A DNA stretch of 64,000 bases from Natronobacterium haloterrestre (GTDB lineage: Archaea > Halobacteriota > Halobacteria > Halobacteriales > Natrialbaceae). Position numbers and translations under genes: made by a program. The notes under the pieces are model-generated. The model saw only the letters and a list, made by a program, of their open reading frames with translations, did not search any database and was not told the DNA's origin. Shown here piece after piece: positions 26,826-37,100 of this stretch (the stretch's first letter is position 1; each line of letters begins with the position of its first letter). Location: assembly GCF_900112205.1 (NCBI RefSeq), contig NZ_FOKW01000003.1, positions 434,001 through 498,000 on the forward strand, read 5' to 3'.

Positions 26826-27059
26826 TCAGTGCGTTGCGGTACGGACGTCGTCTACGTGGTACAGATCGTCCTCTAGACCCTCACCGTCACAGTCCTCGTT
26901 CGGACATTCGTAGTGCCATCCGTCCTGTGTAGCGTCGCCTTCCCGGAACCGGTCACCACATTCCTGACAGAAGAGTTGTCCCTTCTTACAGGTGTCTCGG
27001 TGGAGTTCGAGGGCGAGTTCGGTCCGGAAGGACTGGTTGCAGTTGCGACAAGTGTGCAT
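26826..27059 (-). CDS. Small C2H2 plus zinc-ribbon protein
   Basis: The 77-residue protein starts MHTCRNCNQSFRTELALELH, a C2H2 zinc finger (Cys-x2-Cys, His-x4-Cys end), and continues with a second metal site LFCQECGDRF and HYECPNEDCDG. The two sites together cover most of the chain. Such proteins are conserved in haloarchaea; function unknown, with nucleic-acid or protein binding likely. The ATG at 27059 is chosen because the finger begins immediately; an upstream in-frame ATG adds nine unrelated residues. A TATA-like AATAAAAG lies about 40 bases upstream. Confidence 0.8.
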   Translation of the reverse strand: MHTCRNCNQSFRTELALELHRDTCKKGQLFCQECGDRFREGDATQDGWHYECPNEDCDGEGLEDDLYHVDDVRTATH

Positions 27060-27326
27060 ATTTCGTCTGACGCGAGCCTCCACCAAAACTGCTTGGGTTC
27101 TTTTATTACGCCGAATTCGCGCGTGATTAGGGCCCTATACCCCGATTTTCCCGTTTCATGATCGGAAGAAAGAACTCCAGGCGAGCGAGAGTACCGGAAC
27201 GCGAGTACGACGAGAACTGTCACGTGAGGCGTTCACACGCTCCATCGCCGTCGACCTGGAACGGAGTCGGGACGCCCCAACCGAACGGTTAGAAATCGGA
27301 ACGGATCGGCGAGGTGCGGCGACGGC

Positions 27327-28742
27327 TCAGTCGTCCTGGCCCAGAATACCGCGTTCGGTCATTTTCTCGGGGTCGAGTACCTCGTCGGCCTCCTCCTCGG
27401 TGAGATAGCCCTTCTCGAGGACGACCTCGCGGACGGTCTTGTCCTCCTTGAGGGCGGTCTTTGCGACCTCGCTTGCCTTGTCGTAGCCGATGTGGACGTT
27501 GAGCGACGTGGCGAGCGCCATCGACTGTTCGACCTGCTCCTCGCAGTGGTCGCGGTTCGCCTCGAGCGGGTCGACGAACCGCTCGGCGAAGACCTGACTC
27601 GCGTTCGAGATGAGTTCGGCGGACTCGAGGAAGTTGTGTGCGAGGACGGGTTTGTAGAGGTTCAGATCGATCTGCCCCTCGGCGGCGCCGGCGGAGACGG
27701 CCGCGTCGTTGCCGACGACCTGCTTGTGGACCTGGTTGACGGCCTCGGCGACGACGGGGTTGATCTTGCCGGGCATGATCGAGGAGCCGGGCTGGTTCTC
27801 GGGCTGTTCGATCTCGCCGAGTCCGTTCCGGGGACCGGAGGCGAGCAGCCGCAGGTCGTTGGCGATCTTGTTGAGCGAGCCGGCGATCACGCGGAGCGCG
27901 CCGTGGGCCTCGCTCATCGCGTCGTGGGCGGCCTGGGCCTCGAAGTGGTTGTCCGCTTCGCGGAACTGGACGCCGGTCTCTTTGGTGATGTACTCGGCGG
28001 CACGGCCGGGGAACTCGGGGTGGGTGTTCAGGCCCGTTCCCGTCGCGGTCCCGCCGAGGGCGAGTTCGGCGAGGTGGTCGCGGATCTTGTCGACCCGATC
28101 GAGGCCCTTCTCGACCTGCGTGCGGTAGCCGGAGAACTCCTGACCGAGCGTGACAGGCGTCGCGTCCTGGAGGTGGGTGCGGCCCGTCTTGACGACGTCG
28201 TCGAACTCCTCTTCTTTCTCCTCTAGGGCCTCACGGAGCGTGTCGAGCGCGGGGAGGACGTCCTTCTCGACGGCCTCGAGCGAGGCGACGTGCATCGCGG
28301 TCGGGATGACGTCGTTGCTGGACTGGCCGTAGTTGACGTGGTCGTTGGGGTGGACGACGCGGTCGCCGATCTCCGCGCCCATGAGCTCGGCGGCGCGGTT
28401 GGCGATGACCTCGTTGGCGTTCATGTTCGACGAGGTGCCCGAGCCGGTCTGGAAGATGTCGACGGGGAACTGGTCGTCGTGTTCGCCCTCGATGACCTCG
28501 TCGGCGGCGTCGACGATGGCCTCCGCGACGTCGTCCTCGATCAGGCCCAGATCGCGGTTGGCCTGTGCGGCGGCCTTCTTGACGACGCCGAGTGCGCGGA
28601 CGAATCGCCGGCTGAACGTGATCCCCGAGATGGGGAAGTTCTGGATCGCGCGCTGGGTCTGGGCGCCCCAGTAGGCGTCTTCGGGAACCTGCATTTCGCC
28701 GAGGCTGTCCTCCTCGATTCGGTAGTCGTCTTCGCCTCCCAT
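27327..28742 (-). CDS. fumC: Class II fumarate hydratase
   Basis: FumC interconverts fumarate and malate in the citric acid cycle. The 471-residue protein carries the superfamily signature GSSIMPGKINPV with the catalytic loop serine, the substrate-site motifs TGSGTSSNMNANEV and GRTHLQDATPVTLGQEFSGY, and the His-Asn pair VHPNDHVNYGQSSND. The C-terminal small domain LTEEEADEVLDPEKMTERG is present. The start MGGEDDYRIEEDSLGEMQVP agrees with other haloarchaeal FumC proteins. It stands alone between the zinc-finger gene and the PH-domain operon. Confidence 0.96.
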   Translation of the reverse strand: MGGEDDYRIEEDSLGEMQVPEDAYWGAQTQRAIQNFPISGITFSRRFVRALGVVKKAAAQANRDLGLIEDDVAEAIVDAADEVIEGEHDDQFPVDIFQTGSGTSSNMNANEVIANRAAELMGAEIGDRVVHPNDHVNYGQSSNDVIPTAMHVASLEAVEKDVLPALDTLREALEEKEEEFDDVVKTGRTHLQDATPVTLGQEFSGYRTQVEKGLDRVDKIRDHLAELALGGTATGTGLNTHPEFPGRAAEYITKETGVQFREADNHFEAQAAHDAMSEAHGALRVIAGSLNKIANDLRLLASGPRNGLGEIEQPENQPGSSIMPGKINPVVAEAVNQVHKQVVGNDAAVSAGAAEGQIDLNLYKPVLAHNFLESAELISNASQVFAERFVDPLEANRDHCEEQVEQSMALATSLNVHIGYDKASEVAKTALKEDKTVREVVLEKGYLTEEEADEVLDPEKMTERGILGQDD

Positions 28743-28827
28743 ACGCGGAGCCTCTCGGCCGGCGGGGTAAAATCCACCGAAACCGGCGGCGTCGCGTGGC
28801 TGTACGCGTACAGTCCACCGGCCGGCG

Positions 28828-30603
28828 TCAGGTGAAGTCGACCGAGAGACCGACGTCGTCAGCCTCGGCTCGCTCGCGCAGCGCAGTCTGGAGTCGTTCC
28901 CGGCTGGCCTCGCGAACCGCCCGGGCGTCCTCGAGGTCGACGTCGTAAATCGTCGTCGACGACCAGAAGAACGACCGCGAACTCGCGGTGTCGACGACCA
29001 GCGAGGCGAGGCCGAGACGCCGCTGGAAGATCGAACGGCGGGCCGAGACCGTCTGGATGCGGTAGTAGGGGATCACGGTCGTCCGCCGGCGCCAGAACCC
29101 GCTTCGGATCACGAGGTGGTCGTCGCCGACGTAGTAACCGATGTGGACGTACCGGAGGTGCGCCGCGGGCGGCACCGCCAGGAACGCGGCCGCTGCGACG
29201 TACCAGCTTTCGAATGGAGTCAGGGTAGAAACGCCGAATGCGATCGCGACGAACGCAGCGGCGACGAGCGAATACCGTACCGCGTACCGGCGGCGGGCGA
29301 TCGGCGACGGGCTCTCGAACGACGGCGTCTCGACGCCGGTGAGGTTCTCGGCGAATCGGTAGACGCGGCCGTGTTTCGCCAGCGGGACGGCCGACTGGCT
29401 CCCGCCGTTGCTCTCGGGGCCGTAGCCGGCAGTCTCGACCCACAGCCCGCCGTACTCGATCAGCCGCTGGAGGGGATTGTCGGTCACGGTGACTGACTGT
29501 ACTTTCTCGGCCGGAATCGAGCCGCTGTAGCGCTGGAGGAGCCCCCGCTCGTAGACGAAGTCGTCCCCGACTCGGCCGAGCTGGAAGTCGTAGTACGTCG
29601 CGAACGTGTACGCGACGCTGATCGCGTAGGTAACCAGGATACTAATGACCCCCGAGACGATCGTCAGGATCCCGTAACTCGCCGGGTCACCGGTTCCGAG
29701 GTCCGCCGGACCGCCGAACGGCTGGGCGGCGGTGATAAACGCCTCGAGGATCGTCTCCGTCGCGAAGAAGAACACGAAGAGGGCGGCGGCGACCGCCGCG
29801 GGGCGGAACGACGTGAACGAGTACAGGAGCAGTTCCCGCGGCTCGAGGTCGAACAGCGGCTGTTGCTGGGGGTGTCTGGTCGGGTCCTCCCGCCGGTCGC
29901 GGTCGGCGACCGGGCCGAGAGTGGTGCCCTCTTGTGCGGGTTCCTCCGCCGGACGTCGTGAGCGAACTCGAGTCCCGTCCTCGGCCGCTCGCGGTTCTTC
30001 GCCGGCCTCGGGCGGGCGTTCGGCGTCGGAGCCGCTCGAGACGTCCTCTGACGGGACGGACGCGTCCCCTTCCTCGACGTCCGGTGGCTCCGGGCCGACG
30101 ACGGTCGAGTCCGTCCCGGCGACGGATCGGTCCCGTTTTCGCTCCCGGCGGCGGTCCTTCGCTTCGGCCGTTCGGCGGCGGATCTCGGCCTGGAGCCGGT
30201 TGGCCTCCGTCTCGCTGACGAAGTTCAGCGCCGCCTCGGTGTCGCCGCCGCCGGCCGTTTCGATCGAGACCGTCGCGAGGCCGAACAGACGCTGGAACAC
30301 GCTCTGTCTGATGTCGACGTTCTGGATTCGGCCGTAGGGGATCTCCCGATCCCGTCGGGCGACGACGCCGGAAGCGACGTCGACGGTGTCCGAGGTGATC
30401 TCGTAGCCGAACCGGTAGTAGTAGACGACCCCGTAGGCGGTCCCGAAGAGGAACCCGAGCGGCGCGGCGATGGGGACCCACGCGGCGCGTATCGGATCGA
30501 AGATGCCGGAGAGTACGACGACGAAGACGACGGGGATCCAGAGCCAGAAGAACCCGTACTGGAGGGCGTACGCCGCGGCGCTGAGTGGGTGGAGCCGGTT
30601 CAT
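28828..30603 (-). CDS. Membrane protein with three bacterial-type PH domains (YdbT-like)
   Basis: The 591-residue protein has paired membrane helices before each of three bPH2 (DUF304) domains. The domains are recognisable by the repeated core IPYGRIQNVDIRQSVFQRLFG (about residues 97-117), IPAEKVQSVTVTDNPLQRL, and IPYYRIQTVSARRSIFQRRLG. A variable acidic cytoplasmic linker of about 110 residues (residues 160-270) separates the first and second. This is the YdbT layout. The upstream gene encodes the single-domain YdbS-like partner, with only one base between the two. Such pairs are found next to each other in many bacteria and archaea; their function is unsettled, possibly membrane-lipid related. 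Confidence 0.85.
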   Translation of the reverse strand: MNRLHPLSAAAYALQYGFFWLWIPVVFVVVLSGIFDPIRAAWVPIAAPLGFLFGTAYGVVYYYRFGYEITSDTVDVASGVVARRDREIPYGRIQNVDIRQSVFQRLFGLATVSIETAGGGDTEAALNFVSETEANRLQAEIRRRTAEAKDRRRERKRDRSVAGTDSTVVGPEPPDVEEGDASVPSEDVSSGSDAERPPEAGEEPRAAEDGTRVRSRRPAEEPAQEGTTLGPVADRDRREDPTRHPQQQPLFDLEPRELLLYSFTSFRPAAVAAALFVFFFATETILEAFITAAQPFGGPADLGTGDPASYGILTIVSGVISILVTYAISVAYTFATYYDFQLGRVGDDFVYERGLLQRYSGSIPAEKVQSVTVTDNPLQRLIEYGGLWVETAGYGPESNGGSQSAVPLAKHGRVYRFAENLTGVETPSFESPSPIARRRYAVRYSLVAAAFVAIAFGVSTLTPFESWYVAAAAFLAVPPAAHLRYVHIGYYVGDDHLVIRSGFWRRRTTVIPYYRIQTVSARRSIFQRRLGLASLVVDTASSRSFFWSSTTIYDVDLEDARAVREASRERLQTALRERAEADDVGLSVDFT

Positions 30604-30604
30604 A

Positions 30605-31066
30605 TTAGACCGCGTCGTCGGCTTCGCTCTCGATCGCGAGGTCACGCAGCGCGTCCTGAAGTTCGCGGGCGCGGTCCGGCGTCAGCCCGGGAATCCGGAC
30701 GTCAGCGTTCCGCGAGCCCGCGGTGTAGACGACGACGCTCGAGAGCCCGAGCGCCCGTTCGATCGGCCCGAACTGCGTGTCGACGTGCTGGACGCGGACG
30801 AACGGCACCGCGGTCTCGACGAGCGTGACGACGCCGCGCTCGAGGTAGAGCGCGTCGTCCTGGAGTTCGAACTGCCAGATCTGGTAGAGGCGGATCGCAT
30901 AGAGGGTGCCAGCGGCGAGAACGAGCGCGACGACGGCCCCCAGTGCGGCCGTCGGGACCGGACGGACCCACTGGTCGACGGCGGCGAGGACGACGCCGAG
31001 GACCGCCGCCACGAGCACCCCCTGGGCGATCCAGAGGAGTCGAATGCGCGGATTGAGCGATTCCAT
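30605..31066 (-). CDS. Single PH-domain membrane protein (YdbS-like)
   Basis: The 153-residue protein has two N-terminal membrane helices and one bPH2 domain with the core VPFVRVQHVDTQFGPIERALGLSSVVVYTAG. It is the first gene of a two-gene operon with the three-domain protein, separated from it by a single base. By analogy with YdbS-YdbT pairs the two products probably act as one complex. The minus-strand sequence ATCCTGATAGGATA just before the ATG is an imperfect palindrome that may be an operator. Confidence 0.85.
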   Translation of the reverse strand: MESLNPRIRLLWIAQGVLVAAVLGVVLAAVDQWVRPVPTAALGAVVALVLAAGTLYAIRLYQIWQFELQDDALYLERGVVTLVETAVPFVRVQHVDTQFGPIERALGLSSVVVYTAGSRNADVRIPGLTPDRARELQDALRDLAIESEADDAV

Positions 31067-31160
31067 ACGGGTATCCTATCAGGATAGCAGGATAAAGCTG
31101 CGGGTCTCTCGGACGCGCTCGGCGGACGCGACGGTACCGTCGCGGGCCACCGTGGGGCGA

Positions 31161-31415
31161 TCAGGCGTCGACCTCGTCGTACTCCTCTGGCGTGTACGTC
31201 GACAGTTCCAATGCATGGATGTCCGTCGTCATGTGGTCGTCGAGTGCGTCGTACACTAGCTGGTGTTGCTGGACCAGCGGCAGGCCGTCGAACGCCGGGG
31301 AGACGACCGTCGCTGCGAGGTGGTCGTCGTCGTGTTCGTCCCGGGCGTAGGTGACGGTCGCGTCGGCGTCCTCGAGTTCCGATTCGATGAGTTCCTCGAC
31401 GGCAGGTGGTTTCAT
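31161..31415 (-). CDS. BolA family protein
   Basis: The 84-residue protein has the BolA fold pattern: an N-terminal helix VEELIESELEDADATVTYA, an acidic insertion DEHDDDHLAATVVSPAFDGL, and the conserved LVQQHQLVYDALDDHM helix with its invariant His near the end of the helix (DDHMTTDIHALEL). BolA proteins commonly work with monothiol glutaredoxins in iron-sulfur handling; no glutaredoxin is adjacent here. The ATG at 31415 is preferred to one nine codons earlier because homology starts there. Confidence 0.88.
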   Translation of the reverse strand: MKPPAVEELIESELEDADATVTYARDEHDDDHLAATVVSPAFDGLPLVQQHQLVYDALDDHMTTDIHALELSTYTPEEYDEVDA

Positions 31416-31528
31416 ACTCGACCCGTCGGGCGCTCGGGGCAAAAGCGCCGCGGTCCCGGAACCCGGAACCCGGAACCCCTGCGGTCGTCGCGTTTATGCG
31501 CCCCGCGCTCGCTCTCGAGCACATACGC

Positions 31529-32059
31529 ATGTCACTGGCAGCCGAGACCCGGGCTGAACTCGAGCGGCATCCGTTCCTCGTGGCGGCGCTGCGGGCCGGC
31601 GTGGTCAACTACACCGCCGCCGCACGTTTCCTCGAGGTCGACGGCGAGACGGACGCGATCGCGACCGCGCTGCGCCGGTACGCAGACGAGTTGCCGGCCC
31701 ACGAAACCGACTCGCGGGACGTGCGGGTCAGAATGGAAAGCGGCATCGGCCCGGTCGACAGCGGCGTAGATCGAGATTCGGGCGACCCCGAGCCTGTCGT
31801 CACCGTCGGCGGGACGGGCTTCGGACCGAGCGACGGCGATCGGACCGCGATCGTCGCGACCGGAGCCGTCGATTCGGCCGCGCTCGCGGACGCACTCGAG
31901 CGGCTCGCCGTCGAGGGAATCGCGCCGGAGGCGGCTGGGGTCGCCGAGGGAACGATGACCCTCGTGGTCGACCGGCTCGAGGGGGCAAACGCGGTCCGGG
32001 CGGTGGAAGACGCGCTCGATCGGAGTCGGGTTCGACCGAAGGAAGACGAGAGCGGGTGA
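31529..32059 (+). CDS. Conserved haloarchaeal protein with HTH-like N-terminus and ACT-like C-terminus
   Basis: The 176-residue protein starts with ETRAELERHPFLVAALRAGVVNYTAAARFLEVDGETDAIATALRRY (key parts: HPFLVAALRAGVVNYTAAA and ATALRRY), a helical region that looks like a degenerate winged helix and is typical of a family restricted to haloarchaea. The C-terminal half alternates strands and helices (TAIVATGAVDSAALADALERLAVEG and GTMTLVVDRLEGANAVRAVEDAL), suggesting an ACT-type ligand-binding domain. A role as a small-molecule sensing regulator is possible but unproven. The ATG at 31529 has a suitable spacing to upstream AT bases; a start at 31496 is an alternative. Confidence 0.75.
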   Translation: MSLAAETRAELERHPFLVAALRAGVVNYTAAARFLEVDGETDAIATALRRYADELPAHETDSRDVRVRMESGIGPVDSGVDRDSGDPEPVVTVGGTGFGPSDGDRTAIVATGAVDSAALADALERLAVEGIAPEAAGVAEGTMTLVVDRLEGANAVRAVEDALDRSRVRPKEDESG

Positions 32060-32086
32060 TCGATCGCGGGACGGCAGGGGAGTTCG

Positions 32087-34048
32087 TTACGGGTCAGTCC
32101 CGCCGGTGGTCGCGGCCGGCAACGTCACCGAGAACGTCGACCCCTCGCCCGGCTCGGAGTCGACCCGGATCTCCCCGCCGTGGCGCTCGACGATCCGCTC
32201 GCACAGCGCCAGCCCGATGCCGGTTCCGTCGTATGCCTCGCGGCTGTGGAGCCGATCGAAGAGATCGAAGATCCGATCCTGCTCCGCGGGGTCGATTCCG
32301 ATCCCCTCGTCGTGGACCGATATCGTCCACTCGTCGCCGTCCCGTTCGGCCGTGACGTCGACCTGCGGCGGTTCGTCGCCGGAGTAGGTAATCGCGTTCT
32401 CGATCAGGTTCCGGAACAGTTGCTGGAGCTGTTCACCGTCGCCGTTCACGCGTGGCAGCGGCTCCGCGTCGAGGTCGGCGTCGGTTTCCTCGAGCCGGAG
32501 CTGCAAGTCGCTACGGACGTCCGCGAGGACGTCCTCGAGGTCGACCGGCTCGAGCGGGTCGCCGTCGGACTGGACCCGGGAGTAGGCGAGCAGTCCGTCG
32601 ACCATCGCACGCATCCGGTCGGCGCCGTCGATGGCGAACGAGAGGAACTCGCGGGTCTCGCCGGAAAGGTCGTCCGCCCGGCGCTCGATCAACTGGAGGT
32701 AACTCGAGACCATCCGCAGCGGTTCCTGCATGTCGTGGGAGGCGGCGTAGGCGAACTGCTCGAGGCGTTCGTTCGACGTCTCGAGGCGGTCGACCGTCCG
32801 CTCGAGTTCGCGTTCGCGCTCGTGTTGCTCGAGTTCGTACTTCGCCCACTGGCCCATCGAGCGGAGGAACTCCCGTTCGTCCGCGGAGAACGGTTCGTCC
32901 CGCGTCTCGGACCCGATGAAGGCGAAGGTACGGTCGGACCCGCCCTCGATCTCGATGTACGTGCCGAGGTACGCCCGGACGTCGAACTCCCGATACGAGG
33001 CGATGTCGTCGTGCCCCTCGAGTTCGGGGTCGGTAACGCCCGTGACGCTCTCCGTTCGGACCGGCAGCGCACAGAAGGTCTCCGACAGCGGCAGTTCGAC
33101 GCCGGGTTCGAAGCGGTCGTGGTCGCCGCTCAGGCGTTCGACCACGAACCTGTCCTCGTCGGGGTCGACGCGGGATATCCCGCCGAGTTCGAGGTCGAAC
33201 CGTTCACAGCCCAGGTCGAACAGCGCGTCGAGTTTCTCCTCGAACGAGCGGTCGGGGTCGGAGATGATCTCGTTTTGCCGCTGCTGGTAGCGCTTTCGGT
33301 CCCGCAACTCGGTTTTCGCCTCGGTGCGGTCGAGGAGGGTCCCGAGCATCCGATCGAGTTCGTGTGCCGGACGGTTCGGCCCACAGAACTCCTCGGGCGG
33401 CGTATAATAGAAGTTGTGACAGACGGTGTTGTCGTAGATCAGGTGGGGATGAACGCGGACGACGTCGCGGATCACCTCGGCCGGGAACTCGGTGCGGTCG
33501 TACTGGCAGACTGCGATGGCGTCCTCGTCGTCGAACAGTTCGTTCACCTTGCTCTCGTAGGCCATCGAGTCCTCGATCGAGACGTCGTCCTCGAGGATCC
33601 ACGACATCTCGGCGGCCAGCCGAAACGCCTCGTACTCCTCGGTGGTCTCCTGGATGACGTCCTCGTAGAACGACATCATTCCGTCGACGTCGAAGGCCCC
33701 GTCCCTGAGGTAGGTGTCCTGGAACGTCTCGACGACGAGCGAGCCGGACTCGGTCGCGGACTCGACGTCGATCCCACCGTCCCGGAGCGCGGCCCGAACC
33801 TCCGCTTCGGACGCCTCGTCGGTGACGTAGACGCACCGCTCGCCCCGCTCGAGTCCCTGTCTGAGAAACGGGACGACGGCGGCGAACTGGTCGGCCGGGG
33901 ACTCGTAGATCAGGGCGAGATGATCGTTACAGAACTCGCCGTCCATCGGCTCGACGGGGCCTCGGAAATCCGAGCTCGTTTCCAGTGCTTCGAGCGGACT
34001 TTCGAGACCGAGAACGTCGTCAGTGGCGGGGGAAGGACTCTTGCTCAT
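32087..34048 (-). CDS. Soluble sensor histidine kinase with MEDS and GAF domains
   Basis: The 653-residue protein has an N-terminal MEDS domain (about residues 35-200), marked by CNDHLALIYESPADQFAAVVPFL and RCVYVTDEA; this domain in DcmR-like proteins may bind small hydrocarbon derivatives. A GAF-like domain follows (about 275-420), then a coiled linker, a HisKA domain with the phosphoacceptor His in YAASHDMQEPLR, and an HATPase domain with NLIENAITYSGD and HDEGIGIDPAEQ. There are no membrane helices, so sensing is intracellular. Its kinase core is very similar to that of the kinase encoded next to it at 34178-37219. No response regulator gene is nearby. Confidence 0.9.
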   Translation of the reverse strand: MSKSPSPATDDVLGLESPLEALETSSDFRGPVEPMDGEFCNDHLALIYESPADQFAAVVPFLRQGLERGERCVYVTDEASEAEVRAALRDGGIDVESATESGSLVVETFQDTYLRDGAFDVDGMMSFYEDVIQETTEEYEAFRLAAEMSWILEDDVSIEDSMAYESKVNELFDDEDAIAVCQYDRTEFPAEVIRDVVRVHPHLIYDNTVCHNFYYTPPEEFCGPNRPAHELDRMLGTLLDRTEAKTELRDRKRYQQRQNEIISDPDRSFEEKLDALFDLGCERFDLELGGISRVDPDEDRFVVERLSGDHDRFEPGVELPLSETFCALPVRTESVTGVTDPELEGHDDIASYREFDVRAYLGTYIEIEGGSDRTFAFIGSETRDEPFSADEREFLRSMGQWAKYELEQHERERELERTVDRLETSNERLEQFAYAASHDMQEPLRMVSSYLQLIERRADDLSGETREFLSFAIDGADRMRAMVDGLLAYSRVQSDGDPLEPVDLEDVLADVRSDLQLRLEETDADLDAEPLPRVNGDGEQLQQLFRNLIENAITYSGDEPPQVDVTAERDGDEWTISVHDEGIGIDPAEQDRIFDLFDRLHSREAYDGTGIGLALCERIVERHGGEIRVDSEPGEGSTFSVTLPAATTGGTDP

Positions 34049-34177
34049 GGTTGGGAGACCGGTATTCGTGGAAGCGGATGACGCGGGATAAAAGCGCCGG
34101 TCAAACACGTATAAGCGGTCGTGAGTGTCCGTCATCGTCCGTCGTCGTCGAATTCTGTTCCGGCCTCTCGACCGGGA

Positions 34178-37100
34178 CTATCGGTCCCCGTCGTCGGCCG
34201 CCGGCAGGGTAAACGAGAACGTCGACCCCTCGCCCGGCTCGGAGTCGACCCAGATCTCGCCGTCGTGGCGCTCGACGATCCGCTGACACAGCGCCAGCCC
34301 GATCCCGGTTCCGGGGTGGTCGTCACGGCTGTGCAGCCGGTTGAACACCTCGAAGACCGACTCCTGATCGTCGGGGTCGATCCCGATGCCCTCGTCGTGG
34401 ACCGAAATCCGCCACTCGTCGCCCCGGCGCTCGGCGTCGACGTGGACCCGCGGGGACTCGTCTCCGCTGTACTCGAGTGCGTTACCCAGCAGGTTCTGGA
34501 ACACCTGTCGAAGCTGGCTGGCGTCGCCCTCGACCCGCGGGAGCGGGTCGGTCGTGATCTCGGCGTCCGTCTCCTCGATCCGGAGCTGCAGGTCCGCGAG
34601 AACGTCCTCGAGGATCGGATCGAGTTCGACGGGCTCGATCGGCTCGCCCTGTGTCTCGACCCGTGAGTAGGCGAGCAGCCCGTCGATCATGTCGCGCATT
34701 CGGTCCGCGCCGTCGATGGCGAATTCGAGGAACTCCGTCCCGTCCTCGTCGAGGGCATCGGCGTAACGGTTCTCGATGAGTTGGAGGTAGCTCGAGACCA
34801 TCCGCAGGGGCTCCTGCAGGTCGTGGGAAGCGGCGTAGGCGAACTGCTCGAGTCGCTTGTTCGACTCCTCGAGTTGCGCGATCGTTTTCTCGAGTTTCCG
34901 CTGGTACTCCTTGCGCTCGGTGATGTCGTGGGCCATCGTCACGCCGGCGAAGACGTCGCCCCGGTTGTCGGTGATCGGAACCGCGTACAGCACCCACTCC
35001 CGGCCGGCGTACTCGAGTTCGACCGAGCGCTGCTCGCCGTTTAACGCCGCCCGGAATGCGGGCTCGAGCGTCTCGGTCGTTTCGGCGGGCCAGACCTCGT
35101 CGAAGCTCCGTCCCTCGAGGTCGTCGGGGTCGACCGGGAGTTTGTCGAACCCCTGGCCGGCGGCGAGCGTGTACTCGAGGTCGTGATCGAACAGCGTGAC
35201 GAGGCCGTTCGGGAAGTACTCCGCGAGGGTCCGGTAGCGCTGTTCGGACTCCTCGAGTTCCCGTTCGCGTCGCCTGCGTTCGGTGATGTCCCGATCCGAG
35301 ACGATGATCGAGACGACCTCGCCGTCGTCGTTCGTCACCGGCCGAAACACGCCGTTGAGCGTGTACCAGTCGCCGTTCGGCCTAGTGAGGTCGGTCTCGA
35401 ACTCGACGTACTCGCCGGCCGCCGCGCGCTCGGTCCACTCCCGGACCTGGTCCTGGACGCCGTCGCCCTCTCCCCACCAGGGTGTCTCCCAGAAGGGTTC
35501 GTCCGTCACGTCCTCGAGGTCCGCGTCGACGTAGTCCATCGCGGTTCCGTTGATGTCAAGCACCGTCCCGTCCGGTTCGAGCAGTCCGACGAGGATGTTG
35601 GGGTCCTCGAAGATCGCCTCGAAGCGCCGTTCGGTCCGCTCGAGGTCCCGTTCGCGTTCGACTCGCTCGGTGACGTCCCGGAAGTACACCGAGATCCCGG
35701 TCTCGGAAGGATAGAGGTTCGCCTCCACCCAGAAATCCAGCGTGTCGTAGTAGAGTTCGTAGCTGGTCGGCTCCTGGCTCTCCATGGCCGTATGGAAGGC
35801 GTTCCAGACCTCGTCGAGATCGACGAGGTCCGGAAACACGTCCCAGAGACGCTCGCCGAGGAGTTCCTCCTCGGAGTGGTCGAGCAGTTCCGCGGCGCGG
35901 TCGTTGACGTGGGTAAACCGGAACTCGTCGTCGACCGCGTAGAACGCGTCGGAAACACGGCCGAGCACCCGCTGGAGTTCGCTCTCGAGTTCCTGTTCGC
36001 GCTCCCAGCGGTCGGTCATGTCCCGGGTCACTTTCAGGTACCCCCGGTGAGTGCCGTCGGCGTCCAGAACGGGCGTGATCGTCACGTTCGCCCAGAACCG
36101 CGAGCCGTCCCTGCGGACGCGCCACCCCTCGTCCTCGACGGAGCCGTTCTCGGTCGCTCGCTCGAGGTTCCGCTCGGGGATCCCCTCCGCGCGGTCCTCC
36201 TGCGTGTAAAACGTCGAGAAGTGCTCGCCGACGATCTCCTCGCGGTCGTACCCCTTGATCCGTTTCGCCCCCTCGTTCCAGCTGATGACGGTCCCCTCGG
36301 GATCGAGCCGGAAGATCGCGTACTCCTCGACGGCGTCGACGAGCGACTGGAACGCTTCCCGGCTCTCGCGCAGTTCGCTTTCGGACCGTTTCTGGTCGCT
36401 GATGTCGTAGTAGAGTTCGATCCGGCCGCCGGCGTACTCGCCGGACTCGATCGGCTTGCTCCGGTACTCGAGCCAGCGGGGATCGTCGCTTGCGTCGGTC
36501 ACGCGAAACTCGAAGCGATCGAGGTAGCTGTCGTTCTCGTAGGTCGCCAGCACGCGCTGGACGAACGTCTCCGGATCCGCGAGTCGGTCGGCGACGGTCC
36601 CCTCGATCACCGATCGGTGGTCCCGACCGAGGACCCGGTCGCGCTCGAGGCCGAGGTACTCCTCGGCCGTCTCGTCGATCCACTTGACCTCACAGGCGTC
36701 GTCGAGGACGACGACCCCGACGTTGGTCTCCTCCAGGACGGTCCCGACCGATCCGTAGGATCGCTCCAGTTTCGCCGCCTCGAACGACTCGAGGCGCCGG
36801 ATCGGTTCCGAGCGGCCGCGAACACGGACGACGCCGATCGAGCCGCACAGTTCGTCGTCGTCCGTCAGGGGAGAGATCCGGACTTCGCAGGGAAGGGGGT
36901 CGCCGTCCGCCGTCCGGACGGCGAGTTCGAAGGTGGAGACGTCACAGCCGGTCGCGACGGCCTCGGCCAGTTCGCGTTCGATGGCGTCGACGTCGTCCTC
37001 GTCGAGAAGCAGGGAGACGTGTTCCCCGAGGAGGTCCTCACGATCGTAACCGGCCGTCTCGACGATGACGTCGTTGACCGCGACGAACCGCCCGTCGGCG

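Noticed and set aside
31457-31478. Triple GGAACCC heptamer before the gene at 31529
   Set aside because: Three short copies in a GC-rich gap are easily explained by slippage; no promoter position or conservation supports a function.
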